Shown here: in pieces, positions 18,320 through 26,303 of the stretch | Layout of the letters: every line of letters begins with the position of its first letter | Numbering within the stretch: the stretch's first letter is position 1 | Assembly (NCBI RefSeq): GCF_001514285.1 | Contig: NZ_KQ949023.1 | Coordinates: 1,193,139 to 1,257,138, forward strand | Reading direction: 5' to 3' | DNA: 64,000 bases | Source of the DNA: Streptomyces sp. DSM 15324 | GTDB lineage: Bacteria > Actinomycetota > Actinomycetes > Streptomycetales > Streptomycetaceae | Notes under the pieces: generated by a model | What the model saw: the letters and a program-made list of their open reading frames with translations, nothing else | Database searches by the model: none | Told to the model about the DNA's origin: nothing | Program-made: the position numbers and the translations under genes

Positions 18320-19792
18320 TCACTGCGAGCCGCGGAACTCCGGTCCCTCCACGATCAGTCCGGCCACCAGCGCGCCCGACATGCCCGCGTGGGGCAGTCC
18401 GCCCCCGGGGTGCGACCAGCCGCCGGCCGTGAACAGCCCGTGCAGACCGGTCGAGTTCGCCGGGTGCAGCAGCCGGCCCCCGGCTGCCGCCAGCGACGGC
18501 GCAGGGACGGCGCCGCCCGGAGCGCCGGTCTCCGCGGCGATGTCGGCGGGGGTGCGCACCTCCCGCCACAGCACGCGCTCGCGCAAGCCCGGCACGGCCC
18601 GCTCGGCGGCGGAGACCAGCGCCTCCACGTGTTCCTCGTCCACCCGAGCCCCCGCGGGCACCGTGGCGCCGAGCGTGACCGTCTCATGGCCGCCGTCCGG
18701 TACCAGCGCCGGGTCGCCGGGCCGCAGCACCGTGACCGTCGGCCGCGCGGGCACCGCGGGCGCCGTACCGAACAGGCTCTCCAGCTCGCCCTCGCGGTCC
18801 GCGGTGTGCACCACCGTCCGGTGCGCGGTCCCCTCCGGCCGGGCGCCGCGCAGCGCGAGCAGCACCGTCAGCCGGCTGGGCAGGCCCCGCTGGGACGGCA
18901 CCTCGCCCTCGCCCCGCGCGGGCAGCCCCGCCACGCCGCCGGGCGCGACCACGAAGTCCGCGTCCACCACCTCACCGCCGGCCAGCTCGACCCCCGTCGC
19001 CCGGCCGTCCTTCTCCCGCACCCGGACGACGTCGGCGCCGAAGACGAACTCCACCCGGCGGGCCTCGCACCGCTCGTACACCGCGCGGGCCAGCTCCCGC
19101 AGACCGCCGCGTACGTACCACATGCCGAAGGCGTGCTCCATGTACGGCAGCACGGCCGCGCTCGCCGGGGCACGACGGGGATCCAGGCCGTACGCCAGCG
19201 CGTGCCCGTCCAGCAGGGCGGCCAGCCGGGGGTCGCGCAGCTCCCAGGCGCCCACCTCGGCGAGGGTGCCCGCCCGGCGGGTGCGCAGCAGCTTCCTGTG
19301 CGGCACCGCCGGATACGGCTCCCGGTCGGCCAGGACCCGCCAGTTCGGCCACAGGGGCTCCTCCAGGAGGGGCCGACGGGTGCGGTCCCAGGTCTCACGG
19401 GCCCGGACCAGGAAGTCGCCCCAGCGCAGCCCCGCGCCCCGGCCGAGCGCCTCGTCCAGCGCGGAGACGACCCCCGCGCGCGAGGCGTTCGGCAGGGACA
19501 CCTCGGTGCCGTCCGCGAACACGTGCCGGGCCGACGGATCGACCTGGACCAGCTCGACACAGGCCTCCAGCGGCTCCTTGCCCGTCTTGACGAACAGGTC
19601 CCGGTAGACCGCGGGCAGGGGCAGCAGCCCCGGCCCGGTGTCGAAGCCGAAGCCGTCCCTCTCGAAGCGGCGCACCGCTCCGCCGTACGTCTCCGTACGC
19701 TCGTACACCGCCACCCGGTGGCCCGCGACGGCCAGCCGGGCGGCGGTCGCCATCGCGCCCAGCCCGGCGCCGATCACCGCAATCCGTGCCAT
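18320..19792 (-). CDS. CrtI/phytoene-desaturase-like FAD-dependent oxidoreductase
   Basis: A 490-residue flavoprotein. The N-terminus carries the FAD-binding fold (ARIAVIGAGLGAMATAARLA, then YERTETYGGAVR) and the motif GFGFDTGPGLLPLP typical of CrtI-type desaturases and related retinol saturases. The C-terminus ends in the FAD-binding LFTAGGWSHPGGGLPHAGMSG. No carotenoid synthesis gene (crtE, crtB) lies nearby, so carotenoid desaturation is not implied. The ATG at 19792 fits the fold; an ATG eight codons earlier is open. It converges on the Tyr/Gln-rich membrane protein gene with an 18-nt gap. Confidence 0.87.
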   Translation of the reverse strand: MARIAVIGAGLGAMATAARLAVAGHRVAVYERTETYGGAVRRFERDGFGFDTGPGLLPLPAVYRDLFVKTGKEPLEACVELVQVDPSARHVFADGTEVSLPNASRAGVVSALDEALGRGAGLRWGDFLVRARETWDRTRRPLLEEPLWPNWRVLADREPYPAVPHRKLLRTRRAGTLAEVGAWELRDPRLAALLDGHALAYGLDPRRAPASAAVLPYMEHAFGMWYVRGGLRELARAVYERCEARRVEFVFGADVVRVREKDGRATGVELAGGEVVDADFVVAPGGVAGLPARGEGEVPSQRGLPSRLTVLLALRGARPEGTAHRTVVHTADREGELESLFGTAPAVPARPTVTVLRPGDPALVPDGGHETVTLGATVPAGARVDEEHVEALVSAAERAVPGLRERVLWREVRTPADIAAETGAPGGAVPAPSLAAAGGRLLHPANSTGLHGLFTAGGWSHPGGGLPHAGMSGALVAGLIVEGPEFRGSQ

Positions 19793-20218
19793 GCCCGCGA
19801 CTTTATCGGCCGCCACCGACAGGTACGGCGACGGAGGCGCTGGTGACCGGACGGGCGCGGAGCGGCCCGGGGTTGAGCACCCAGCCCTGAGTACACGTAC
19901 CTAGTCGGTGAGTTGAGTACGCGCGCGGATGGGGGCCGACCGGCGCGGACGCGACAGTGGAGACACGGAAAAGGGGCGCGGCTCCGGCACCGGCGACACG
20001 GGGCGCCGGAACGGAGCGGCCCTCGCTCCGCTCCTTCCGCCGACCGCTCGGCGGGAGCGAGGCACGGGGGAGACCCGGGGGAACGACCGCACGGGGGAAC
20101 AACGGGGGAAACCGGGGGAGGGAAGGGGGGAACGGGGGAGCACGGCGAAGCGCCGGTGCGTGGTGGCCCGCGGGGGACGCGGCCACGGCGGACCGGCGCT
20201 TTCGTGTGCGCCCCGCCG
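19793..20218. other. intergenic region with heptamer repeats and a G-tract cluster
   Basis: About 426 nt between two minus-strand genes, without a supportable gene. TGAGTAC occurs at 19888-19894 and 19914-19920 in an AT-richer patch that could hold the promoter of the CrtI-like gene. Further right, 20066-20138 contains at least seven runs of five or six G. On the minus strand, as in the 3' end of the tetR message, this is C-rich and G-poor. Confidence 0.6.
20066..20138 (+). repeat. G-tract cluster (C-rich on the tetR transcript)
   Basis: Runs of G at 20066-20070, 20077-20081, 20093-20097, 20104-20108, 20114-20118, 20125-20130 and 20134-20138 are separated by 3-11 nt. The DNA could form G-quadruplexes on the plus strand. 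The minus-strand RNA, rich in C and poor in G, resembles a Rho-loading sequence downstream of tetR. Confidence 0.75.
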
Positions 20219-20845
20219 TCAGCGGGGACCGCTCACCCGCCCCTGCAGCAGCCGGGACAGCGCGGAGTGGACGTCGTCCAGCGAGCGCTCCGGCTGGAAC
20301 GCCCGCCAGTCCAGGGCCGCCACCAGGACCATCCCGACCAGCGCGGACGCGGTCAGCTTGACGTCGATCTCCTCGCTGAACTCGCCGTTCTCCACACCCG
20401 TGCGCAGCACGCCCTCCACGACGGCCACCGCCTGCTCGCGCACCACCATCAGCGTGGACTGCCAGGTCCGGTTGGTGCGCCACAGCTCGGCCACGTACAG
20501 CTGGGTGAAGGACGGGTAGCGCTCGATGAAGACGAGGCCCGCGCGGACCATCGCGTCCAGTGCGTCGACCTTGCTGCCGCCCCGTCGCTCGGTGTCCTCG
20601 GCGGCCTGTCTCAGGGAGGCCGTGAGCAGACCCACGCCGTGCCGCAGCAACTCCTCGAAGAGGACCGACTTGCTCGCGAAGTTGTAGTAGACCGTGCCCT
20701 TCGCGACGCCGGCCCGCTCGGCGATCTCGTCCACCGTGGTGGCGGAGAAGCCCTGTTCGGCGATGAGAGTGACGGCCGCCTCGTAGAGCTTCTGCCGGGT
20801 GGCCTCGCGGCGGGTGCGGCCGCCCGACGTGGTGCTGCTTTCCAT
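20219..20845 (-). CDS. TetR-family transcriptional regulator
   Basis: A 208-residue repressor. The N-terminal TetR helix-turn-helix covers about 13-60 (RQKLYEAAVTLIAEQGFSATTVDEIAERAGVAKGTVYYNFASK), followed by an all-helical ligand-binding domain. The ATG at 20845 is chosen by family alignment. It is third in a minus-strand cluster after a degenerate ABC ATPase and a YhgE-type membrane protein; a 30-bp palindrome of TetR type lies before the first gene. The simplest reading is autoregulated control of export, with the ligand unknown. Confidence 0.92.
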   Translation of the reverse strand: MESSTTSGGRTRREATRQKLYEAAVTLIAEQGFSATTVDEIAERAGVAKGTVYYNFASKSVLFEELLRHGVGLLTASLRQAAEDTERRGGSKVDALDAMVRAGLVFIERYPSFTQLYVAELWRTNRTWQSTLMVVREQAVAVVEGVLRTGVENGEFSEEIDVKLTASALVGMVLVAALDWRAFQPERSLDDVHSALSRLLQGRVSGPR

Positions 20846-20889
20846 GGTCCCGATTGTCACAGGTACCCGACCTCCCGTACGCCGCATCG

Positions 20890-22974
20890 TCACAGGCTCA
20901 GTTCCGGGTGCAGCCGGTCCAGCGTCCACACCTGGCGGCGGCGGGCCGACAGGGCGGTCAGCGCGAGCGCGCCCGCGGTGAACAGCACGAGCACCACGCA
21001 CGCGTGCCACACCGGTTGCAGACCGCCGCCCGTGATGAGCCTGCGCAGCGCCTCCACGACGTAGCTCATCGGCAGCCAGGGGTGGACGGCGTTGAAGAAG
21101 CCGGGGCTCGTCTGCACCGGATAGGTGCCGCCCGCCGAGGTCAGCTGGAGCATCAGCAGCGCCAGGACGAGGATCCGGCCCGCCGCGCCGAAGCGTGCGT
21201 TGAGCCATTGCACGAGGGCCGCGAAGCACGCCGTGACGAGGAACAGGAAGCCCACCGTCCCGGCCGCGCGGGCCATCTCCAGGCCGATCGCCCAGTGCAG
21301 CACGGCCATCAGCGCCGTCGTCTGGAGCACCCCGACGGCGACCACCGGCAGCCAGCCCGCCAGCGCGATCCGCCAGGCCGAGGCGCCCACGGCGAGGGCG
21401 CGCCGGTTCATCGGCGGGATCAGCATGTACGCCACCATCGCCCCCACCCACAGCGACAGCGGGATGAAGTACGGGGCGAATCCGGTGCCGTAGTTGGCCG
21501 CCTTGTGCAGGTCCTGGGCGGCGAGTCGTACGGGGTCGGCCATGACGGCGGTCCGCGTGTCGCGCTGCCGCTCGTCGTAGTCGGGGATCTTCGCGGCGCC
21601 GTCGTGCAGTCCGTCGGCGAGTCGTCCGGAGCCGTCGGAGAGCTTGAACATGCCGCCGGTGAGGTCCTCGGCCCCCGACCTGAGCCGCCCGACGCCCTGG
21701 TCCAGGGTGCCGGCGCCGGAGCTGGCCGTGCCGAGCCCGGTGTGCAGCTCCCGCGCTCCCGCGGCGACCTTGCGGGCGCCGGTGTTGAGGGCGTTGATCC
21801 GGGTCACGGCGTCGTCGAGGTCCTCGGAGAGGCGCGGGGCCCGGTCGGCGAGGGCCTGCGCCTGCTCCTGGAGCGTGCCGAGGTGGGCGCGCAGGGTCTT
21901 CAGGTCGCCGTCCTGGTCGGCGATCAGCGTGTTCAGGTCGTCCGCGACCGTGGCGACCTCGGCGGCCGTGTCCCGGGCCTTCGCCAGGTCCGCGCAGGCG
22001 GGGTCCGGCGCCACCGGGTCGGCGCAGCGGGTCCGGTAGAGGGCGGCGAGCGTGTCCGCGGCGGTGTGCGCGCCCTCGGCGGCGGTCGGGGCGGCCTTCA
22101 CGAGCGTGTCGAGGTGGGCGGCGACCGTCCCGGCGGAGTCCGCGACCAGCTGCGCGGTGTCGCCGATGGTCTGCTCGTTGTCCTTGAGGAAGGGACCCAC
22201 CTTGCCCGCGACGCCGTTGACCCGGTCGGCGAGCGTCTGGGTGCCGTTCGCGACCCGTCGGGTGCCGTCCGCCAGGTCGCCGGAGCCCGCGTCGAGCTTC
22301 TCCAGTCCCGTGGCCAGCGAGCTGCTGCCCTTCTTGGCCGCGGACAGCCCGTCGGCGAGGTCCTTGGACCCCTTCTCGGCCTTGCCGATGCCGCTGGTGA
22401 GGTCGTCGGCGCCGTCGGCCGCCTCGGCCGTCCGGCCGTGGAGGTCGGAGAACGAGACGAAGATCCTGTCCAGGAACGACCGCGAGGCCTTCGTGGAGGC
22501 CGCCGTGCGGACCTCGCTGAAGACGGTCCGTGAGATCTGCCCGACGATGTAGTTGTTCGCGTCGTTCGTACGCACCTGAAGGGCGCCGGTCTCCGGCGTG
22601 TCGCCCGCGTTGGAGGCGATCCGCGTGCTGAGGTCGGCGGGCATGGTCAGCGACAGGTAGTACGTGCCGTCCTCCACGCCCGCGCGTGCCTGCTCGGCGC
22701 TCACCTCGTGCCAGTCGAACACCTCGCTGTCCCGCAGCCCCCGGGTGATGTCGTCCCCGGCCGTGATCCGCTTCCCGCCGGCCGTCGCCCCCTTGTCGTC
22801 GTTCACCAGCGCCACCGGGATGCGGTCGAGCCGGCCGTAGGGGTCCCAGAACGACCACAGGTACAGCGCCCCGTACAGCAGGGGCAGCAGCAGGAGGGCC
22901 ACCAGGGCGGCCCGCGGCAGCTTCCCCCTGCCGAAGCGGCGCAGCTCAAGCGCGGCCAGTCGGGGCGAGCGCAT
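20890..22974 (-). CDS. YhgE/Pip-type membrane protein, ABC-2-like exporter
   Basis: A 694-residue protein. One N-terminal membrane segment (about 20-42) is followed by a large extracytoplasmic region with repeated Gly/Asp/Leu heptad-like units (GLEKLDAGSGDLADGTRRV and similar, about 190-470), then about five or six C-terminal membrane segments. This is the YhgE/Pip layout, shared with phage-infection proteins and with EsaA of type VII systems. The ATG at 22974 overlaps the ATPase gene by 29 nt. Located between the ATPase-like gene and tetR, it is probably the transport component; the substrate is unknown. Confidence 0.9.
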   Translation of the reverse strand: MRSPRLAALELRRFGRGKLPRAALVALLLLPLLYGALYLWSFWDPYGRLDRIPVALVNDDKGATAGGKRITAGDDITRGLRDSEVFDWHEVSAEQARAGVEDGTYYLSLTMPADLSTRIASNAGDTPETGALQVRTNDANNYIVGQISRTVFSEVRTAASTKASRSFLDRIFVSFSDLHGRTAEAADGADDLTSGIGKAEKGSKDLADGLSAAKKGSSSLATGLEKLDAGSGDLADGTRRVANGTQTLADRVNGVAGKVGPFLKDNEQTIGDTAQLVADSAGTVAAHLDTLVKAAPTAAEGAHTAADTLAALYRTRCADPVAPDPACADLAKARDTAAEVATVADDLNTLIADQDGDLKTLRAHLGTLQEQAQALADRAPRLSEDLDDAVTRINALNTGARKVAAGARELHTGLGTASSGAGTLDQGVGRLRSGAEDLTGGMFKLSDGSGRLADGLHDGAAKIPDYDERQRDTRTAVMADPVRLAAQDLHKAANYGTGFAPYFIPLSLWVGAMVAYMLIPPMNRRALAVGASAWRIALAGWLPVVAVGVLQTTALMAVLHWAIGLEMARAAGTVGFLFLVTACFAALVQWLNARFGAAGRILVLALLMLQLTSAGGTYPVQTSPGFFNAVHPWLPMSYVVEALRRLITGGGLQPVWHACVVLVLFTAGALALTALSARRRQVWTLDRLHPELSL

Positions 22975-23737
22975 CGGCCTTCTCCTTCTCGTCGGGTCCG
23001 GGGGTGGAGACCTCGGTGGCGGGCCCCTCGGTGTCCGGGGTCCTGTCGCCGGGGGTGCGGGTGGACACCGCGGTGATCCCTTCGGGGGCCTCGGCGCAGA
23101 CCGCCAGGACGGTGGTCCCGGACGCGGCGATCGCTCGCAACAGGTCCCAGACCGCGTCGCGTTCCGCCTCGGACAGCTTCAGGTCGGTGTCGTCGACGCC
23201 GAGCAGGGCCGGCCGTCCGACGAGCGCGAGGGCCACCGACAGCCGCAGCTCCTCGATCCGTTCCAGGTCGCGTACGGCGGTCCGGCCGCCCTTGGGCAGG
23301 GCCGCGCGGTCGAGACCGGCCGCCTCCAGCGCGGTGTCGGTCCGCAGCGCCGCCGCCGCGGCCCGCTCCGCGCGCGGGCGCAGCAGCTCCCGCACGGATA
23401 CGCCGAACCGCCGCTGGAGCAGCGCCCGTTCGCGCAGGTGCTCGTCGACGGTGAGCGCCGGGTCGAGGTCGGTGACGCCGGCGACATGGGCGAGCGCGCC
23501 GGTCCGGCGCACGGCCGCCGCCTGCTTCGGCAGCCGTGCCGTGCCCACGGTCGCCGTCCCCTCGGTGGTCCTCATCCGGCCGGTGAGCGCGAGGAGCAGG
23601 CTCGTGCGGCCGGAGCCGGACGGTCCCTCGATCGCGAGCAGCGAACCGGGTTCCGCGTCGAGGTCCACGCCGCGGAAGGCCCATCCCCGGGGGCCCTCGA
23701 GGCCGAGGCCTTCGGCTGTGATGCGGACGCCGCCCAC
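22946..23737 (-). CDS. degenerate ABC-type ATP-binding protein
   Basis: A 263-residue protein with an ABC fold but altered catalytic motifs. The Walker A reads GPSGSGRTS (38-46), with Arg at 44 in place of the essential Lys. The signature region is LERIEELRLSVALAL rather than LSGGQ, and Walker B ends LLGVDDTD, with Asp in place of the catalytic Glu. It may bind nucleotide without normal hydrolysis, or act as a regulatory partner. A charged C-terminal tail (about 225-263) follows. GTG 23737 follows GGGGGGA. It is first in the operon and 10 nt downstream of the operator. Confidence 0.85.
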   Translation of the reverse strand: MGGVRITAEGLGLEGPRGWAFRGVDLDAEPGSLLAIEGPSGSGRTSLLLALTGRMRTTEGTATVGTARLPKQAAAVRRTGALAHVAGVTDLDPALTVDEHLRERALLQRRFGVSVRELLRPRAERAAAAALRTDTALEAAGLDRAALPKGGRTAVRDLERIEELRLSVALALVGRPALLGVDDTDLKLSEAERDAVWDLLRAIAASGTTVLAVCAEAPEGITAVSTRTPGDRTPDTEGPATEVSTPGPDEKEKADALAPTGRA

Positions 23738-23747
23738 AGTCCCCCCT

Positions 23748-23777
23748 ACTTTTGAACTGACTGGTCAGTGCAAAAGT
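23748..23777. promoter_or_regulatory. 30-bp TetR-type operator
   Basis: Two 14-bp arms, ACTTTTGAACTGAC and GTCAGTGCAAAAGT, are separated by TG and are complementary at 13 of 14 positions. It ends 10 nt upstream of the ATPase GTG and contains the TGACNNGTCA core common in TetR operators. The downstream TetR gene is the obvious candidate ligand-controlled repressor. Confidence 0.85.
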
Positions 23778-23902
23778 AGCCCGAACTTCCGATCGAAGCA
23801 AAAGCCCAGGTCAGAACGGATTGTCAGTGGCATACCGCACGATGGGCCCATACGGCACCACCGGACACGGAGTGCCGTCACCCAGACGACAGGAGGTTCG
23901 TC

Positions 23903-24466
23903 ATGGCCAGCTCCCACGCAGCCGCCGCACACCGGCGCCGCGCCACCGGCCCTGCCCCCTCACTGACCGGCCCGGCGAGCGACGTCCACCCCGTGCTGCG
24001 CCGGACGACGGCACCGCCCGCCGCACTCGACCTGCTCGCCCAGGCCCGCGCAGGCCTGGAGGAGGCGGCCGTCCTCGAAACGCCCAACGAGCGCTACGCC
24101 ACGGCCCATCTCGCCGCCCTGCGCACCGCCGCCGCCGTCCTCGCCGCCCGCGGCCGCCCCGACCCCTCACCCCGCAAGCGGGCCCGCATCCGCAGCGCCT
24201 GGGAGGTGCTCCCCGAGATCGCGCCCGAACTGACCGAGTGGAGCGCCCTGTTCGCCTCCGGGGCCCGGCGCCGCGCGCGGGCCGAGGCGGGCATCCAGGG
24301 CGCGGCAAGCCGCCGGGACGCCGACGACCTGATCCGCGACGTGGCGATGTTCGTCCGCCTCGTCGAGCGCATGCTGGTCCTCCAGCCCGTCCTGCCCCCG
24401 CCCCGCCCGGACGGCGACGCGCCGGAGGGCAGGGCGGCGGGAAGGGCGATGCCGGACGCGGGCTGA
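23903..24466 (+). CDS. SAV_6107-family HEPN-like protein
   Basis: A 187-residue, mainly helical protein resembling the SAV_6107 HEPN family known from streptomycetes. The central helices (about 38-85: PPAALDLLAQARAGLEEA, then NERYATAHLAALRTAAAVLA) and the C-terminal RDADDLIRDVAMFVRLVERML form the bundle. I do not see the R-x4-6-H motif that marks RNase HEPN proteins, so ribonuclease activity is not supported. ATG 23903 has a strong AGGAGG. It is divergent from the export operon, with the TetR-type operator between the two. Confidence 0.75.
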   Translation: MASSHAAAAHRRRATGPAPSLTGPASDVHPVLRRTTAPPAALDLLAQARAGLEEAAVLETPNERYATAHLAALRTAAAVLAARGRPDPSPRKRARIRSAWEVLPEIAPELTEWSALFASGARRRARAEAGIQGAASRRDADDLIRDVAMFVRLVERMLVLQPVLPPPRPDGDAPEGRAAGRAMPDAG

Positions 24467-24768
24467 GGGCGAAGCGGTCCGCGGGCGGAAGCGGTCCGCG
24501 CGCCGACCGGGCTCCGGTGCTGTCGGTCGTCGCTGCCTTCGGGCGGCCGCGGGCGGCCGCGCGGGACCGTCCTGCGGGGCCGGATCAGGGCCGGTCGGGG
24601 ATGTCGGACTCGGCGGGACGCAGTGGCCGGTCCCGGCCTCGGAGGCAATAGGGTGGACGGTGTTTGAAGCCTTCCCTCCGCCCGGCCCGCTCCGGTCGCG
24701 CCGGTCCGGGAGGCAGCCCGTTCGCTCCGCCGCGCAAGAGGCGGTGCCGCGCCGAGGAGTCAACCGCC
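24467..24768. other. intergenic region, promoter of the methyltransferase gene
   Basis: No supportable gene. GAAGCGGTCCGCG occurs at 24471-24483 and again at 24488-24500. A TAGGGT hexamer near 24650 could be a -10 element, giving a 5'-UTR of roughly 110 nt. GC-rich inverted repeats (GCGGCCGCGGGCGGCCGC) lie around 24543-24560. Confidence 0.5.
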
Positions 24769-25539
24769 GTGCCGGACCCGATCCGCCCCCGTGCCGCTCT
24801 CCGTACCGCCGTGGTCTGGGAGGTCCTCCAGGACGCCCTCGAGCGCCGGGTCAAGGCCACCGGCCGCGAGGCGCTCGACGTCCTCGACACCGGCGGCGGC
24901 AGCGGCAACTTCGCGGTGCCCGTCGCCCGCCTCGGTCACCGGGTCACGGTCGTCGACCCCAGCCCCAACGCGCTCTTCGCGCTGGAGCGCCGCACCGCCG
25001 AGGCCGGCGTCGCCGACCGGGTGCGCGGCGTCCAGGGCGACGCCCACGGCCTCTTCGACGTGGTCGAGCGCGGCGGCTACGACGCCGTCCTGTGCCACGG
25101 CGTCCTGGAGTACGTCGACGACCCCGCCGAAGGCGTCCGCAACACCGTGGCCGCCCTGCGCCCCGAGGGCGTCCTCAGCCTCCTGGCCGCCGGCCTCGGC
25201 GGAGCCGTCCTCGCGCGGGCGCTCGCCGGGCACTTCAAGGAGGCCCGGCAGGCGCTCTCCGACCCGGACGGCCGCTGGGGCAGCGGTGACCCCGTGCCGC
25301 GCCGCTTCACCGCCGAGCAGCTCACCGGGCTCGTCGAGCGCGCCGGCCTCGGCGTCACCGCCGTGCACGGCGTACGGGTCTTCGCCGACCTCGTCCCCGG
25401 CGTCCTCGTGGACACCGAGCCCGGCGCCCTCGACGCCCTGCTCAAGCTCGAGGAGGCCGCCGCCGAACTCCCCGCCTTCCACTCCGTCGCCACCCAGCTC
25501 CATGTGCTCGGTGAGACCCGGGGGACCGAGGAGGCCTGA
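24769..25539 (+). CDS. class I SAM-dependent methyltransferase
   Basis: A 256-residue enzyme with Rossmann motif I LDVLDTGGGSGNFAVPVAR (about 39-57), motif II VTVVDPSPNALF, and GYDAVLCHGVLEYVDD, which corresponds to motif IV in the Methyltransf_11 family. GAGGAG precedes GTG 24769 by about 9 nt; an upstream in-frame ATG at 24664 adds an unconserved Arg-rich stretch. Its C-terminal half recalls CmoA/SmtA-like tRNA enzymes, but no substrate can be deduced. Confidence 0.88.
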   Translation: MPDPIRPRAALRTAVVWEVLQDALERRVKATGREALDVLDTGGGSGNFAVPVARLGHRVTVVDPSPNALFALERRTAEAGVADRVRGVQGDAHGLFDVVERGGYDAVLCHGVLEYVDDPAEGVRNTVAALRPEGVLSLLAAGLGGAVLARALAGHFKEARQALSDPDGRWGSGDPVPRRFTAEQLTGLVERAGLGVTAVHGVRVFADLVPGVLVDTEPGALDALLKLEEAAAELPAFHSVATQLHVLGETRGTEEA

Positions 25540-25814
25540 GCGCTCCCGGACCCCGCCCGCTGATCAGGGGCTTGGCGGCACATGGAGTACGCCACAGGCC
25601 CCCCGTTCGGGCGCGGTGCGCCGTATGATCGAGGGAGACCGCCCGGCATGACGGGTCGGCCGCCGGGGAATGGAAGCCTCAGCGGACCGGGACGCCCATG
25701 GCGGGCTCCGGTTGGCCAATTGGCGTAGAGGGGCGGGTTTCACGGGGGCGAATCCCTGCCTATCCTGAAGGGACCCCCGAGTCGCCCCGGCGACTGCACG
25801 ATGAGGAGGACTCC

Positions 25815-26207
25815 GTGCCGCTCTCGGAGCACGAGCAGCGCATGCTCGAGCAGATGGAGCGAGCGCTGTACGCCGAAGATCCCAAGTTCGCGTCGGCGCT
25901 CGAGGGAAGCGGGCTGCGTACGTACACCCGACGGCGGGTCTACCAGGCGGTCGCGGGCTTCCTCGTGGGTATCGCGCTCCTCATGGCGGGCATGGTCGCC
26001 AAGCAGGTGTGGCTCAGTGTCGTGGGCTTCCTCGTCATGCTGGGCTGTGCGGTGCTCGCGGTCACCGGCTGGCGCAAGGCGCCCAAGCCGGGCGAACACC
26101 CCGCGGGCGTCCAGCACACCCGCGGTCAGGGACGGCAGAAGCGCTCGCTGATGGACCGGATCGAGCAGCGCTGGCAGCGCCGCCGAGACGAGCAGGGCGG
26201 CCACTGA
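25815..26207 (+). CDS. DUF3040 membrane protein
   Basis: A 130-residue protein typical of actinobacteria. A conserved N-terminal motif (PLSEHEQRMLEQMERALYAEDPKFA) precedes two membrane segments (about 44-62 and 66-83) and a basic, Gln-rich cytosolic tail. GTG 25815 follows AGGAGGA. DUF3040 proteins often lie next to dcw clusters; their role is unknown. It ends in a long bidirectional terminator shared with the convergent transglutaminase operon. Confidence 0.9.
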   Translation: MPLSEHEQRMLEQMERALYAEDPKFASALEGSGLRTYTRRRVYQAVAGFLVGIALLMAGMVAKQVWLSVVGFLVMLGCAVLAVTGWRKAPKPGEHPAGVQHTRGQGRQKRSLMDRIEQRWQRRRDEQGGH

Positions 26208-26226
26208 CCGGCCCCCACCCCGGACG

Positions 26227-26271
26227 ACGTCGAGGGGGTGACCACCCACCGGGTGGTCACCCCCTCGACGT
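26227..26271. terminator. bidirectional intrinsic terminator, 21-bp stem
   Basis: A perfect 21-bp inverted repeat (26227-26247 with 26251-26271) with a 3-nt loop, between the stops of the DUF3040 gene (plus) and the transglutaminase gene (minus). It can form in both transcripts and lacks an obvious U-tract, as is common for strong streptomycete terminators. Confidence 0.92.
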
Positions 26272-26303
26272 GTCCACCTCTCGGTGTCTTCGTCCTCCGG
26301 GGC

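Noticed and set aside
18320..19792. Carotenoid synthesis gene cluster
   Set aside because: Only the CrtI-like flavoprotein is present; no crtE or crtB homologue is nearby, so the substrate is left open.
20219..22858. 879-codon minus-strand frame
   Set aside because: Only 20219-20845 is the TetR gene; the rest is an off-frame shadow of the YhgE-type gene.
23903..24466. HEPN-type ribonuclease toxin
   Set aside because: The R-x4-6-H motif is missing and no antitoxin or nucleotidyltransferase gene is adjacent.
24539..24562. GC-rich palindrome as a terminator
   Set aside because: It is made of repeated GCGGCCGC units expected in such GC-rich DNA and is not next to a T-run; the case is too weak.
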